Below, piece after piece: positions 39,214-49,444 of a stretch of 64,000 bases of DNA. The position numbers were made by a program, and so were the translations under genes. The number at the start of each line of letters is the position of its first letter. Within the stretch, counting starts at the first letter, position 1. The notes under the pieces were generated by a model. That model ran no database searches and was not told the DNA's origin. It saw only the letters and a list, made by a program, of their open reading frames with translations. Origin of the DNA: Betaproteobacteria bacterium Ga0077540 (GTDB taxonomy: Bacteria; Pseudomonadota; Gammaproteobacteria; Burkholderiales; Methylophilaceae); contig LNEP01000015.1 of assembly GCA_001464125.1 (NCBI GenBank), positions 50,639 through 114,638 of the forward strand, given 5' to 3'.

Positions 39214-39348
39214 ATGAAACGTACCTATCAACCATCTAAAACACGTCGTGCACGTACACACGGTTTTTTAGTACGCATGAAAACCAAAGGTGGTCGTGCA
39301 GTGATTGCAGCGCGTCGTGCAAAAGGTCGTAAACGCTTAGGTTTATAA
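39214..39348 (+). CDS. rpmH: Ribosomal protein L34
   Basis: 44 aa, very basic, with the family signature [18 protein letters not shown] and the end AKGRKRLGL. It is an exit-tunnel-region protein of the large subunit. CGGAGA precedes the ATG. It begins the conserved rpmH-rnpA-yidD-yidC-mnmE group. Confidence 0.98.
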   Translation: MKRTYQPSKTRRARTHGFLVRMKTKGGRAVIAARRAKGRKRLGL

Positions 39349-39375
39349 TAGTTATTTTGCAGAGGCTACACGCTG

Positions 39376-39720
39376 ATGCAAACACTAGTAATGCTAAAAA
39401 AAACGGATGAATTTTCATCCGTTTTTAGTTTCAGAAAACGCATTTCTTCACGCTTTTTTGTAGTACATTACAAGCCAAGCGAAGTGCTACCTATGCGGGT
39501 AGGGTTTGTAGTTGCAAAAAAAGTAGCCAAGCACGCAGTAGATCGCAATTACATGCGGCGTGTACTACGAGAGGTTTGCCGCAATGGCTTGTTGGTAAGT
39601 CCGGCTGCAGATGTTGTGATTCAAGTGCAGAAAAAATTTATTAGGCAAGACTTTGGTCAAGTGAATCAAGAGCTAAATGTGATTCTGAATAAAATTCAGA
39701 AGAAATTAAATGGCGAATGA
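39376..39720 (+). CDS. rnpA: Ribonuclease P protein component
   Basis: 114 aa. The RNR motif appears as HAVDRNYMRRVLREV, and the FSSVF box near the N-terminus is present. With the RNA subunit it processes tRNA 5' ends. The start may be ATG 39376 or ATG 39391. The gene is 28 bp after rpmH and 18 bp before yidD. Confidence 0.95.
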   Translation: MQTLVMLKKTDEFSSVFSFRKRISSRFFVVHYKPSEVLPMRVGFVVAKKVAKHAVDRNYMRRVLREVCRNGLLVSPAADVVIQVQKKFIRQDFGQVNQELNVILNKIQKKLNGE

Positions 39721-39738
39721 TGTTTAAGGTAGATCAGT

Positions 39739-39948
39739 GTGCGTAATGTGGCGATTATGTTGGTAAAACTGTATCAATGGATATTCAGTCCATTTGTAGG
39801 CATGCATTGCCGATTTTCTCCCAGCTGTTCTCATTACGCCATAAGTGCACTTACCAAATACGGCTTTTTTAAAGGCAGTTATTTAGCAGTTCTACGCGTT
39901 GCGCGTTGCCATCCTTGGCATGCGGGCGGTCATGATCCGGTTCCTTAA
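39739..39948 (+). CDS. yidD: Membrane protein insertion efficiency factor YidD
   Basis: 69 aa beginning at GTG. The family signature is CRFSPSCSHYAISALTKYG followed by RVARCHPWHAGGHDPVP. It associates with the inner membrane and assists insertion by YidC, whose gene follows 41 bp later. Confidence 0.95.
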   Translation: MRNVAIMLVKLYQWIFSPFVGMHCRFSPSCSHYAISALTKYGFFKGSYLAVLRVARCHPWHAGGHDPVP

Positions 39949-39989
39949 TTGGATTCAATTTTAATCTTCATTAACGTATAAAGAGTGTT

Positions 39990-41600
39990 ATGGATACCAG
40001 ACGTATAATTTTATTTGTCATTTTCTCCTTTTCTATCATGATGTTATGGGATGCATGGCAACGTAAAGACACACCGCAAGTGGCACCCTCCTCACAAGTA
40101 GCCACAGCTGCTGGCGTTGCTGATAACAGCACCCCAGCCGAAATCGCAAAAGATAGCTTTACCCTAGCGCGTGGTCAACGTGTGCAAGTGGAAACAGATT
40201 TGTTCCAAGCAGAAATCGATAGCAATGGTGCAGATTTGCGTCAACTTACTTTACGTAAACACCGTGCAAACGCTGGAGATGGTCAGTACGAGTTGCTAAG
40301 CGATGCAGAGAAGCCAATGCTTTATGTTGCTCAAACTGGCTTGAAAGGCGACAACTTGCCAACTCACCGCACGGTGTTCAGCACTGCGCAAACCAGTTAT
40401 CAAATGGCTGAAGGCGCAGATACGCTGGAAGTCAAATTCAGTGCACCAGTTGAGAATGGCGTGGCCGTAGATAAGATTTACACTTTCCACCGTAATAATT
40501 ATGCAGTGGATGTGCGTTATGAAATTAAGAATGATAGCGCAGCCAACATTACGCCTTCTGTTTATTATCAAATCATTCACGACAATCAATCCAACCAGGG
40601 TTCTGCCATGATGCCAACCTTTACCGGTGGCGCTTATTACAACGAGGCAGATAAATTTAAGAAAGTAAATTTCGATGACATGGCCAAACAAGATTTGGCT
40701 GTTAAATCCAAAGATGGTTGGATTGGGCTGGTGCAGCACTACTTTGTGGGTGCGTGGATTCCTAAAGCAGGCTTGGAGCGTAAGTTCTATACTGCCCAGC
40801 TGACAGACCATTACTATTCGATTGGGACCATGAGCCCCTTAGGTACAGTGGCCGCTGGTGCAAGCTTGACAGTTCCAGCGCAATTGTACGTCGGCCCACA
40901 AACACAGAAAGATTTGGAAGCTACAGCGCCAGGCCTGGAGTATGTGGTGGATTACGGCATTTTGACGATTATTGCTAAACCGCTGTTCTGGTTGCTGTCA
41001 CAATTGTATGAGTTGGTGAAAAACTGGGGTGTGGCAATTATTTTACTCACCGTGATTATTAAAGCGGCTTTCTTTAAATTATCTGCTTCTAGCTATAAAA
41101 GTATGGCGCAGATGCGAGAACTCGCGCCACGTTTGCAAGCTATGAAAGAAAAGTTTGGCGACGATAAGCAGAAAATGCAGCAAGCCATGATGGAGATGTA
41201 CCGTACGGAAAAAATAAACCCGATGGGTGGTTGCTTACCAATTTTAGTGCAAATCCCTGTTTTTATTGCACTTTATTGGGTGTTGCTTGGCTCCGTTGAG
41301 TTACGTCATGCCCCATTCTTTGGTTGGATTACTGATTTGTCTGCGATTGACCCATGGTATATCTTGCCGTTGCTAATGGGCGCTACCATGATTATCCAAA
41401 CCTATTTGAACCCAGCGCCAACTGATCCGATTCAAGCCAAAGTCATGAAGATTATGCCGGTTGTATTTAGTATCTTCTTCTTCTTCTTCCCAGCGGGTTT
41501 GGTGTTGTATTGGTTGGTGAATAACATTCTGTCAATTTGGCAGCAGTGGTATATCAATAAAAGTATCCACGCTGAAGCACTCACTAAAAAATCAAAATAA
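39990..41600 (+). CDS. yidC: Membrane protein insertase YidC
   Basis: 536 aa. The first helix (about 5-22) is followed by the large periplasmic P1 domain (about 55-330) and five C-terminal helices of the 60 kDa inner-membrane protein family, with the closing FFPAGLVLYWLVNNILS. It inserts proteins with or after SecYEG. It includes the coiled hairpin with MKEKFGDDKQKMQQ. Confidence 0.97.
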   Translation: MDTRRIILFVIFSFSIMMLWDAWQRKDTPQVAPSSQVATAAGVADNSTPAEIAKDSFTLARGQRVQVETDLFQAEIDSNGADLRQLTLRKHRANAGDGQYELLSDAEKPMLYVAQTGLKGDNLPTHRTVFSTAQTSYQMAEGADTLEVKFSAPVENGVAVDKIYTFHRNNYAVDVRYEIKNDSAANITPSVYYQIIHDNQSNQGSAMMPTFTGGAYYNEADKFKKVNFDDMAKQDLAVKSKDGWIGLVQHYFVGAWIPKAGLERKFYTAQLTDHYYSIGTMSPLGTVAAGASLTVPAQLYVGPQTQKDLEATAPGLEYVVDYGILTIIAKPLFWLLSQLYELVKNWGVAIILLTVIIKAAFFKLSASSYKSMAQMRELAPRLQAMKEKFGDDKQKMQQAMMEMYRTEKINPMGGCLPILVQIPVFIALYWVLLGSVELRHAPFFGWITDLSAIDPWYILPLLMGATMIIQTYLNPAPTDPIQAKVMKIMPVVFSIFFFFFPAGLVLYWLVNNILSIWQQWYINKSIHAEALTKKSK

Positions 41601-41658
41601 TAAAAATGGAAACTTGCGGATTCAGCGGTTTAAGTCCAATTAAGTGTGAGTAACACCT

Positions 41659-43014
41659 GTGACAAAAACCGTTGAGTCCAACCCTGATACGATTGCAGCT
41701 ATTGCCACTGCCAGCGGTGCTGGCGGCATTGGCATTGTACGGGTGTCAGGCCCACTCAGCCAAAGCATTGCAAAGTCCGTGCTGGGTCACTGCCCTCCTC
41801 CTCGCCATGCGGCTTATCTAGATTTTAAAGATGCCGGTGCGCAGTTAATCGACCGTGGTATCGCCATTTTTTACCCTAATCCACACTCTTACACGGGTGA
41901 GGATGTGCTCGAGCTACAAGCGCACGGCGGTACAGCGTTGATGCAAATGTTGCTAGCGCGTTGCATTGCGCTGGGTGCACGTCAAGCTGAGCCGGGTGAG
42001 TTTACGCGGCGGGCTTATCTCAATGATAAGTTGGATCTGGCTCAAGCTGAGGCGGTGGCTGATGTGATTAATGCCGCTACGCAAGAAGCGGCCAAAAGCG
42101 CGATACGTTCGCTATCAGGTGCTTTTTCAAATGCCATTCATACCTTACTAGCACAGCTGACGGAGCTTCGTATGTATGTAGAAGCCTGTCTTGATTTTCC
42201 TGAAGAAGAAATCGACTTTATTACACTGGGACGTGTCGCTGAAAAAATCATAGCGATTCAACAGGCATTGGAAGTTGTTTTTAAACAGGCGAAGCAAGGT
42301 GCGCTATTACGTGAAGGTATTCATGTGGTTCTGATTGGGCAGCCTAATGTAGGCAAGTCCAGTTTAATGAATGCGTTGGCCGGTGAAGAGGTGGCGATTG
42401 TGACGCCTATTGCGGGCACCACGCGTGACACGATTAAAAGTGCTATTCAAATTAATGGGGTACCATTGCACGTAATCGATACCGCCGGTCTGCGCGAAAC
42501 AGAGGATGAAGTGGAAAAATTTGGCATAGCCCGAACTTGGCGAGCCACAGAAACGGCCAATATCGCATTATTATTGCTGGATGCAACTCACGGTATTACC
42601 GATGCAGAAAAATCGATTTTAGACCGTTTGCCGCAAGGAATCACTAAAATTTGGGTACATAATAAAATTGATGTTTCACGTGAAACAGCGCATGTGCAAG
42701 AAAATCAGCAGGAAACTCATGTGTATTTGTCAGCAAAGACTGGGCAAGGGTTGAATCTTCTCAAAGAGGTGTTGTTGTCTAAAGCAGGATTCACAGCGGT
42801 AGGTGAAGGTGTGTTTATGGCGCGCGCAAGGCATTTAAACGCTTTGACAGAGGTTGATCAACATTTGAAGAATGCAGCCGACTTTATCAATAATGCGGAA
42901 TTGGTTGCGGAAGAGTTGCGCTTGTCACAAACGGCACTTAGTAGCATTACAGGAGAATTCACACCAGATGATTTATTGGGTGAGATTTTTAGCAAGTTCT
43001 GCATAGGTAAATGA
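41659..43014 (+). CDS. mnmE: tRNA uridine-5-carboxymethylaminomethyl modification GTPase MnmE
   Basis: 451 aa starting at GTG. The N-terminal folate-binding domain is followed by helical parts around an embedded G domain: G1 [10 protein letters not shown]2 TRD, G3 DTAGLRE and NKID. The end is CIGK with the essential Cys. With MnmG it modifies U34 of certain tRNAs. A perfect parS site is embedded in the G domain coding sequence at 42672. Confidence 0.97.
   Translation: MTKTVESNPDTIAAIATASGAGGIGIVRVSGPLSQSIAKSVLGHCPPPRHAAYLDFKDAGAQLIDRGIAIFYPNPHSYTGEDVLELQAHGGTALMQMLLARCIALGARQAEPGEFTRRAYLNDKLDLAQAEAVADVINAATQEAAKSAIRSLSGAFSNAIHTLLAQLTELRMYVEACLDFPEEEIDFITLGRVAEKIIAIQQALEVVFKQAKQGALLREGIHVVLIGQPNVGKSSLMNALAGEEVAIVTPIAGTTRDTIKSAIQINGVPLHVIDTAGLRETEDEVEKFGIARTWRATETANIALLLLDATHGITDAEKSILDRLPQGITKIWVHNKIDVSRETAHVQENQQETHVYLSAKTGQGLNLLKEVLLSKAGFTAVGEGVFMARARHLNALTEVDQHLKNAADFINNAELVAEELRLSQTALSSITGEFTPDDLLGEIFSKFCIGK
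42672..42687. other. parS centromere site 1 (inside mnmE)
   Basis: TGTTTCACGTGAAACA, a perfect 16-bp palindrome matching the ParB-binding consensus. It lies inside mnmE, about 5.3 kb from parB. Confidence 0.95.
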
Positions 43015-43027
43015 AGTATACCAAAAT

Positions 43028-43059
43028 AAAAAAGACCATCTGGACAGATGGTCTTTTTT
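43028..43059 (+). terminator. Terminator after mnmE
   Basis: GACCATCT-GGAC-AGATGGTC with A-run before and T-run after, 14 bp after the mnmE stop. It ends the rpmH-to-mnmE transcript. Confidence 0.95.
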
Positions 43060-43082
43060 AATCATTTCGCTTTGGGCTAGGG

Positions 43083-43430
43083 TTATTTTACAAACATGTC
43101 TAATTTGTTAAATTTTTCAGCCAAAAGATAATAATAAGCCAAGCGAGATTTAAAGCGCTCTTCTTTTAAGACCTCTCCTACAGCAACAATCGCAGCATCC
43201 AGTATTGCATCAGAATCAGTTAAGCCAAGTTTTTTCTTTAAGAAGTTTTCACGTACGGTGGTTCTTTCTGACTCGTCACTTGCTGCAACATATTGTGAGT
43301 CGTTATTTGAAAGTACTAAAGCGTAATTTTTCGCTAAACCATCCAATGCAGCTGTATTCACGTTTTTTGCGTACTTGGTCACGAAATCTTTATGTGCTTG
43401 CATATCTGCCACAATCTTCTCCTCATCCAT
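43083..43430 (-). CDS. DUF2853 family protein
   Basis: 115 aa, no signal or membrane segment. It has the family-like stretch RENFLKKKLGLTDSD followed by LAYYYLLAEKFNKLDMF. Proteins of this family are small, helical and of unknown function. The gene is single, convergent with mnmE. Confidence 0.8.
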   Translation of the reverse strand: MDEEKIVADMQAHKDFVTKYAKNVNTAALDGLAKNYALVLSNNDSQYVAASDESERTTVRENFLKKKLGLTDSDAILDAAIVAVGEVLKEERFKSRLAYYYLLAEKFNKLDMFVK

Positions 43431-43499
43431 TTAACAAAGGTAGCTAACTATAGGCGCTATCGCTAATAGAAGTCAACAAGCTTGGTCAAAAGTTTAACA

Positions 43500-44063
43500 C
43501 TAACGAATTTTTTTGCGTGCTTGACGCTCATCAATTTTACAAACGCGCTTGCAACCTGTAATCATGGCCCAAATTAAATTGTCATGATGAATGATGCTTT
43601 CAAATATCACACCAAAAACATGCACGCAAACCACAGCAAGCCAAATCCAAGTGACATAAGCATGTAAAGTTTCACTCATCTCACTGTCTATAAAACCCCA
43701 TCCGTCGTTATAGGTAACGCATCCCGAGCCAACAGCCAAAATGCCCAAAGCCAGCATTGCATATATAGCTATTGAACCGATGGGGTTGTGACCAACATAA
43801 TGCTTGGCTGTACCATGTAACAGGCGCCAAAAATACTTGGCTGCCCAAATGGGGTTGAGTGGGAAAGACTGGAAATTTGCGTAGCCAGTGGCGATTAATC
43901 CCCAAACGATGCGAGCGATAATGAGGGTGCCAGCGACGTAGCCTGCATAAGTGTGGTGCAATTGATCCCAAATGGAAGCGTGCGTATAAAAAGCATACGC
44001 AAATGCTCCCACCAGTGACCAATGGAAGATCCTAATAAAAGGATCCCAAACATAACGTAGCAT
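43500..44063 (-). CDS. Cytochrome b561-type membrane protein
   Basis: 187 aa with four membrane helices. The N-terminus WDPFIRIFHWSLVG has the His ligand of the di-haem cytochrome b561/Ni-hydrogenase b family, and further His occur in HHTYAGYV and ETLHAYVTWIW. The gene follows the SHP-type cytochrome gene by 3 bp, an established pair in which cytochrome b passes electrons to the periplasmic c-type cytochrome. Confidence 0.87.
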   Translation of the reverse strand: MLRYVWDPFIRIFHWSLVGAFAYAFYTHASIWDQLHHTYAGYVAGTLIIARIVWGLIATGYANFQSFPLNPIWAAKYFWRLLHGTAKHYVGHNPIGSIAIYAMLALGILAVGSGCVTYNDGWGFIDSEMSETLHAYVTWIWLAVVCVHVFGVIFESIIHHDNLIWAMITGCKRVCKIDERQARKKIR

Positions 44064-44066
44064 CGT

Positions 44067-44501
44067 TTATTTGGTTGGTGTGTATTCAGTTAACAAATAG
44101 GCAATGAAGTTTGCTTTTTCAGAAGGTAGGCAATCAGTGCCTAAAATATCATTGCAGTGTTTAGTAAACTCATCTTCAACTTTTTCTAAGTCTGTGAAAC
44201 GTTTAGGGTTGGTGATAGGTGATAGTGGCTGAATTGACTTGCCTGTGACAATATTTTTGCCAACATTGGCAGGATTCGTCGTGTGGCATGAAGCACAAGC
44301 GATTTCTTTACCGTTTGCTAATTTGAATTTACGATTAAAAAATACTTTGCCTTCTACTGAAGATGCGTTTGAATAGGAAGGGTTGATGCTGTTTGCAAGC
44401 GTCACATATCTTTGTTCTAGTCTGATAGCATTTGTTTTATCTGCACTTGCATTAAAAGCAACTGTAGACAATATTAAAGTCAGTATTAGTTTATATTTCA
44501 A
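44067..44501 (-). CDS. SHP-type c-type cytochrome (DUF1924)
   Basis: 144 aa with a signal peptide (cleavage near FNASA). One haem-binding CASCH motif, followed by TTNPANVGKNIVTGK and PLSPITNPKRFTD, which match the sphaeroides haem protein family. A Cys pair (CNDILGTDC) may form a disulfide. It binds O2 or NO in studied relatives. The operon partner is the cytochrome b gene. Confidence 0.88.
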   Translation of the reverse strand: MKYKLILTLILSTVAFNASADKTNAIRLEQRYVTLANSINPSYSNASSVEGKVFFNRKFKLANGKEIACASCHTTNPANVGKNIVTGKSIQPLSPITNPKRFTDLEKVEDEFTKHCNDILGTDCLPSEKANFIAYLLTEYTPTK

Positions 44502-44693
44502 GGTGGTTCTCCTAAATTGATAATCAACAGCCTATATTTTAACGATGGACTGTTATGTAATTGTGGCACATCTGTAAACCGATTGTATTGATATAGGCTA
44601 AATTTGTAACATTATTGTGAATTTTATGACCATGTACACTTATTGAGTTAAAATCTCAAATCTTTGTTAAATAACAGATTTTGTGCATTTAAG

Positions 44694-46595
44694 ATGAATT
44701 TTCCGGATATTTTCGATGTAATCGTAGTGGGTGGTGGTCATGCTGGCACGGAAGCCGCATTGGCAGCGGCGCGCATGGGTCAGAAAACGTTGCTCCTCAC
44801 CCATAATATCGAGACTTTGGGGCAAATGTCATGCAACCCAAGTATTGGCGGTATCGGTAAAGGGCACTTGGTCAAAGAGGTGGATGCCTTAGGCGGTGCC
44901 ATGGCGATGGCGACTGATGAGGGTGGCATTCAATTCCGTATTTTGAACTCTAGCAAAGGCCCCGCAGTGCGAGCAACACGTGCGCAAGCGGATCGTATTT
45001 TATATAAAGCGGCGATTCGTCGCCGTTTGGAAAATCAACCTAACCTTTGGTTGTTTCAGCAAGCAGTTGACGACATTGTTCTGGAGGGGGATAAAGCGGT
45101 TGGCGTGGTCACGCAAATCGGCCTGCGCTTCTCTTCTAAATCTGTAGTGCTCACAGCGGGTACGTTTTTGGGTGGTTTAGTGCATGTGGGCTTGCAAAAC
45201 TATAGTGCGGGTCGAGCTGGAGATCCCCCTGCTATATCTCTGGCGGCGCGTTTACGCGAAATCGGTTTGCCTGCTGGACGTTTAAAAACCGGCACCCCGC
45301 CGCGTATTGATGGGCGCACCATTGATTACAGCGTGATGACCGAACAGCCTGGTGATAATCCGGTGCCGGTGTTTTCATTTTTGGGGAATGTGGCGCAGCA
45401 CCCTGCACAGCTGCCCTGCTGGATTACCCATACCAATGAACGTACACATGACATTATCAGAAGCGGATTAGATCGTTCACCCATGTATACGGGTGTGATT
45501 GAGGGGGTGGGTCCGCGCTACTGTCCAAGTGTGGAAGATAAAATTCACCGATTTGCCGATAAGGAATCGCACCAAATATTTTTAGAGCCAGAAGGCTTAA
45601 ACACCAACGAGATTTATCCAAACGGGATTTCCACTAGCTTACCGTTTGATATTCAGTTGGGGTTGGTGCGCTCTATTCGTGGTTTGGAAAATGCGCATAT
45701 TCTGCGCCCCGGCTATGCGATTGAATATGACTACTACGATCCACGTGGATTAAAAAGTACCTTAGAAACTAAAGCAGTGCGCGGTCTGTTTTTTGCCGGC
45801 CAAATCAATGGTACAACGGGTTATGAGGAAGCGGCAGCGCAAGGTTTGTTGGCGGGTGCCAATGCAGCGCTGTACGCACAAGAAAAAGAAGGTTGGTGTC
45901 CGGCGCGTGATGAAGCCTACTTGGGTGTGTTGGTGGATGACCTGATTACCACTGGCGTGACCGAGCCCTACCGCATGTTTACCAGCCGTGCTGAATACCG
46001 TTTGCAATTGCGAGAAGACAATGCAGATATGCGCCTAACTGAGATGGGTCGCAAGTTAGGTTTGGTGGATGATGTGCGCTGGGAAGCCTTTAGCCGTAAA
46101 CAAGAAGCCATTGCGCGCGAGCAGGCGCGCTTAAAACGCACATTCTTGCAACCAAATGTTTCACGTGAAACACAAGAGGCGGTTTTGGGTAAAGCGCTAG
46201 AGCATGAATATAGTTTATTTGAGCTGCTGCGCAGACCCGAAGTCACTTACGATGGGTTGTTAAGTTTGGTGCCCTGCCCTGAGGTGCTAACCGCAGATGT
46301 GAAAGAGCAAGTAGAAATAGCGGCCAAATATCAAGGTTATATCGACCGCCAAAAAGACGAGATTGCCAAACAAAAAGGCAGTGAACATATTAAATTGGGT
46401 GCAGAGATTGATTATGCCGATGTGCATGGCTTGAGCATAGAAGCGCGTCAAAAGTTATTGGCACATATGCCGGAAACCATCGGCCAAGCTGGCCGCATAT
46501 CCGGTATTACCCCAGCGACCATTTCGTTGTTGTTGGTGTATTTAAAGCGCAAACATAAGAAGCAAGCCGCGCAATCCAATATCGAAGCGGCATGA
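44694..46595 (+). CDS. mnmG: tRNA uridine-5-carboxymethylaminomethyl modification enzyme MnmG
   Basis: 633 aa from ATG 44694, which begins [18 protein letters not shown], the FAD-binding motif; an in-frame start 30 bp earlier is less likely. Family signatures [12 protein letters not shown] and the C-terminal helical domain are present. It acts with MnmE on tRNA U34. A perfect parS lies in the coding sequence at 46157. The stop overlaps rsmG (ATGA). Confidence 0.97.
   Translation: MNFPDIFDVIVVGGGHAGTEAALAAARMGQKTLLLTHNIETLGQMSCNPSIGGIGKGHLVKEVDALGGAMAMATDEGGIQFRILNSSKGPAVRATRAQADRILYKAAIRRRLENQPNLWLFQQAVDDIVLEGDKAVGVVTQIGLRFSSKSVVLTAGTFLGGLVHVGLQNYSAGRAGDPPAISLAARLREIGLPAGRLKTGTPPRIDGRTIDYSVMTEQPGDNPVPVFSFLGNVAQHPAQLPCWITHTNERTHDIIRSGLDRSPMYTGVIEGVGPRYCPSVEDKIHRFADKESHQIFLEPEGLNTNEIYPNGISTSLPFDIQLGLVRSIRGLENAHILRPGYAIEYDYYDPRGLKSTLETKAVRGLFFAGQINGTTGYEEAAAQGLLAGANAALYAQEKEGWCPARDEAYLGVLVDDLITTGVTEPYRMFTSRAEYRLQLREDNADMRLTEMGRKLGLVDDVRWEAFSRKQEAIAREQARLKRTFLQPNVSRETQEAVLGKALEHEYSLFELLRRPEVTYDGLLSLVPCPEVLTADVKEQVEIAAKYQGYIDRQKDEIAKQKGSEHIKLGAEIDYADVHGLSIEARQKLLAHMPETIGQAGRISGITPATISLLLVYLKRKHKKQAAQSNIEAA
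46157..46172. other. parS centromere site 2 (inside mnmG)
   Basis: TGTTTCACGTGAAACA, identical to site 1, 3.5 kb away and about 1.8 kb before parB. It is translated as part of mnmG (NVSRET). Confidence 0.95.
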
Positions 46596-47227
46596 CAGCA
46601 GCAGAGCAGTTGGCCGATGGCATTCGCCAAATGGGTTTGGATGTCAGCACGCAGGCGCAACAACAATTGTTGCAATATCTGGCTTTGCTACAAAAATGGA
46701 ATAAGGTATACAACCTGACGGCCGTGCGCGACCCGCAAGAAATGGTTACTCTGCATTTGCTGGACAGTCTGAGCGTGTTGCCATACATCAAAGGGCACAA
46801 TTTATTAGATGTGGGTAGTGGCGCAGGCTTGCCTGGTGTCGTAATCGCCATTTGCAAGCCGGACTTGCAAGTAACCACCATTGATACGGTGCAAAAAAAA
46901 GCGATATTTATGCGGCAAGTCAAAGGCGAGTTGGGGCTGGACAATTTATCCGTGGTGCATGCGCGTGTTGAGGCGCATCATCCACAACAGCCTTATGACC
47001 AGGTGATTTCTAGGGCATTTTCTGAAATTGCACTGCTAATGCAATTAACCAAACACTTAATCGCAAAAGGTGGTGAATGGTTGGCGATGAAAGGCTTGGT
47101 GCCTACGCAGGAGTTGGCTGTATTGGCTGAGAAGCCCAAGGCTATTGTGCCTTTGCAGGTAGCTGGCTTGGAAGCACAGCGGCATTTGCTGATATTTGAC
47201 AGTATGGGTGAAGAAAGTAAGGCATGA
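46592..47227 (+). CDS. rsmG: 16S rRNA G527 N7-methyltransferase RsmG
   Basis: 211 aa. The SAM-binding motif is [18 protein letters not shown], preceded by the typical [18 protein letters not shown]. It methylates G527 of 16S rRNA. It overlaps both neighbours by four bases (ATGA), so mnmG, rsmG and parA are coupled. Confidence 0.96.
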   Translation: MTAAEQLADGIRQMGLDVSTQAQQQLLQYLALLQKWNKVYNLTAVRDPQEMVTLHLLDSLSVLPYIKGHNLLDVGSGAGLPGVVIAICKPDLQVTTIDTVQKKAIFMRQVKGELGLDNLSVVHARVEAHHPQQPYDQVISRAFSEIALLMQLTKHLIAKGGEWLAMKGLVPTQELAVLAEKPKAIVPLQVAGLEAQRHLLIFDSMGEESKA

Positions 47228-47985
47228 AAATTCTGGCAATCACAAATCAAAAAGGTGGCGTAGGCAAAACCACCACTTGCGTTAATCTGGCGGCAAGCTT
47301 GGCGCATCAGGGCAAAAAAGTGCTATTGATAGACTTGGATCCACAAGGCAACGCCAGTACAGGCAGTGGTATCGACAAGGCGCATTTAAAATACAGCATT
47401 TACCATGTGTTGATTAATGATAAAACATTGCAGGATGTGATTGTACGAAGTGAGCAAGGTGGCTTTGATGTCGCGCCGTCTAATCGTGAATTAGCGGGTG
47501 CTGAGGTAGAGCTGGTCAATGAGATGGCGCGTGAGACGCGTCTTAAACAAGCGATTGCCCAGCTTGGGAATGTGTATGATTATGTATTACTGGATTGCCC
47601 CCCTGCCCTCAATCTAGTGACGGTCAACGCCTTGACTGCAGCGCACTCGGTCATGATCCCCATGCAATGCGAATACTATGCATTGGAAGGGCTGTCCGAC
47701 TTGGTCAATACTATTAAAAAAGTGCGCGCGCATCTAAATCCGGTGTTGGAGATTGAAGGCTTGTTGCGCACCATGTTTGATAACCGCAACATGCTGGCCA
47801 GTCAGGTCTCTTCTCAGTTGGTGAGCCACTTTGGCAAAAAAGTGTATCAAACCGTGATACCCCGCAACATACGTCTGGCAGAAGCGCCTAGCTATGGCAT
47901 GCCGGTATTGGTTTATGACAAAGCTTCTAAGGGTGCGATGGCCTATGTTGAGCTTGCAAATGAAATTATCCGGACAAAACAATAA
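47224..47985 (+). CDS. parA: Chromosome partitioning ATPase ParA
   Basis: 253 aa. Deviant Walker A KGGVGKTTTCVNLA at the N-terminus, and the Walker B/switch DPQGNAS and DYVLLDCPPALNL. It moves ParB-parS complexes during segregation. The N-terminus has no DNA-binding extension, as expected for chromosomal Soj-type proteins. parB follows by 19 bp. Confidence 0.96.
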   Translation: MKILAITNQKGGVGKTTTCVNLAASLAHQGKKVLLIDLDPQGNASTGSGIDKAHLKYSIYHVLINDKTLQDVIVRSEQGGFDVAPSNRELAGAEVELVNEMARETRLKQAIAQLGNVYDYVLLDCPPALNLVTVNALTAAHSVMIPMQCEYYALEGLSDLVNTIKKVRAHLNPVLEIEGLLRTMFDNRNMLASQVSSQLVSHFGKKVYQTVIPRNIRLAEAPSYGMPVLVYDKASKGAMAYVELANEIIRTKQ

Positions 47986-48004
47986 CGATTATAAAAGGTG
48001 AGAA

Positions 48005-48853
48005 ATGGTAAAACCAAAAGGCTTGGGTAGAGGCTTAGATGCATTGTTAGCAGGTGATATGGGCACCGTGGGTGAGGCCGATGCCTTGCGCATGTTGCGC
48101 GTCAATCAGTTGCAGCCAGGCAAATATCAGCCACGTGCCTACATGGACAACGCAGCGCTGGAAACGCTGGCCGAGAGCATCAAAGCTCAAGGCATTATGC
48201 AGCCTATACTGGTGCGTGAAATTGCTGATGAGCGTTATGAAATCATTGCAGGTGAGCGCCGATGGCGCGCCTCACAGCTTGCTGGCTTGGAAGAAGTGCC
48301 AGTGTTGGTGCGTGAAATTGCCGATGAATCTGCGCTGGCAATGGCCTTAATTGAGAACATTCAACGCGAAAATTTAAATCCATTAGAAGAGGCGCTGGGT
48401 ATCAAACGTTTAATAGACGAATTTTCGATGACCCACGAGCAAGCCGCGCAAGCAGTTGGACGTTCACGCGTTGCGGTCTCAAACTTATTGCGATTACTTA
48501 CTTTGAGCCAGCCAGTCCAAGATATGCTAATGCACAATAAACTGGACATGGGTCATGCGCGTGCCTTGGTTGGTCTAGAGCCGGCGCAACAAGTGATGTT
48601 AGCCAATAAGGCCATACAAAATGATTTGTCGGTAAGAGAGGTGGAGCGCGCGGCCAAAAATCCAACTTTGCCTGCAACCAAAGCTAAAGCTCAAGTACGG
48701 GATGACGTGGCGATTTTAGAAGAGCGTTTAAGCGATGTATTGGGTGCGACAGTCTCTATTGCCGGGAAAGCAAATGGTGCCGGTACGCTTAAAATTCAGT
48801 ATAGTCACCTAGATCAACTGGATGACATCATAGCAAAACTCTCGCGTAAGTGA
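48005..48853 (+). CDS. parB: Chromosome partitioning protein ParB
   Basis: 282 aa. The N-terminal ParA-interacting segment KGLGRGLDALL is followed by the CTP-binding box with GERRWRA, then the helix-turn-helix (THEQAAQAVGRSRVAVSN) and a C-terminal dimerisation domain. It loads on the parS sites found in mnmE and mnmG. Confidence 0.96.
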   Translation: MVKPKGLGRGLDALLAGDMGTVGEADALRMLRVNQLQPGKYQPRAYMDNAALETLAESIKAQGIMQPILVREIADERYEIIAGERRWRASQLAGLEEVPVLVREIADESALAMALIENIQRENLNPLEEALGIKRLIDEFSMTHEQAAQAVGRSRVAVSNLLRLLTLSQPVQDMLMHNKLDMGHARALVGLEPAQQVMLANKAIQNDLSVREVERAAKNPTLPATKAKAQVRDDVAILEERLSDVLGATVSIAGKANGAGTLKIQYSHLDQLDDIIAKLSRK

Positions 48854-48908
48854 GGCGAACGCATACAAAAGTATAAAGCGGCGCTAAGTATTTCATTTTG
48901 CTAGTACA

Positions 48909-48944
48909 TTTAGTCATTTAACGTACATTAAATGCTTGACTAAA
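48909..48944. repeat. Inverted repeat between parB and atpI
   Basis: TTTAGTCATTTAA pairs with TTAAATGCTTGACTAAA with a four-base bulge. No T-run follows, so it is not a standard terminator. It overlaps a possible -35 (TTGACT at 48936, with CAAAAT 17 bases later) for the atp operon. It could be an operator or hairpin. Confidence 0.45.
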
Positions 48945-49015
48945 CGACTGTAATAATTCAAAATCGCGGCTCCTTGGCTAAAGCCCATTTCAAATAGCAT
49001 TGAAATGAAAAAAGT

Positions 49016-49408
49016 ATGAACACCACGAACAACGGCTTAGCTACAAATAATATGGTTAGCAATATGATGCGATGGCAGCTTTCCGCGACGGCAGTGGTGG
49101 CGGTGATAGCCTTGTTGCTGAGTGGAATGCATGCATTCATTTCGGTGCTAGCAGGTGGATTGTCCGTGTTAGTGGGTGCTTACACTGCATCGCGAATATT
49201 GGCGCGAAATGAGGGAAATCAAGAGCCCTCCTCAGTGCTGATTAATTTGCTTAAAGCAGAAGCCGTCAAAATTGTAGTAATTGCAACTTTGTTGTTTGTG
49301 ACATTTAAAGTATATGCTCAGTTGGTACCTTTTGCGCTGATTGCAGGTTTAGCAGCAGCAGCAATATTTTCTGGTGCTGCATTAGCAAAAACAGATCAAT
49401 CTATTTGA
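49016..49408 (+). CDS. atpI: ATP synthase accessory subunit I
   Basis: 130 aa with four hydrophobic segments, as expected for AtpI, which assists assembly of the c-ring. It lies directly before atpB, the standard position. The sequence is weakly conserved in general; the identification rests mostly on membrane layout and position. Confidence 0.85.
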   Translation: MNTTNNGLATNNMVSNMMRWQLSATAVVAVIALLLSGMHAFISVLAGGLSVLVGAYTASRILARNEGNQEPSSVLINLLKAEAVKIVVIATLLFVTFKVYAQLVPFALIAGLAAAAIFSGAALAKTDQSI

Positions 49409-49444
49409 TTAATAAAGATTAATTAACGGTTATTTAAGAACATT

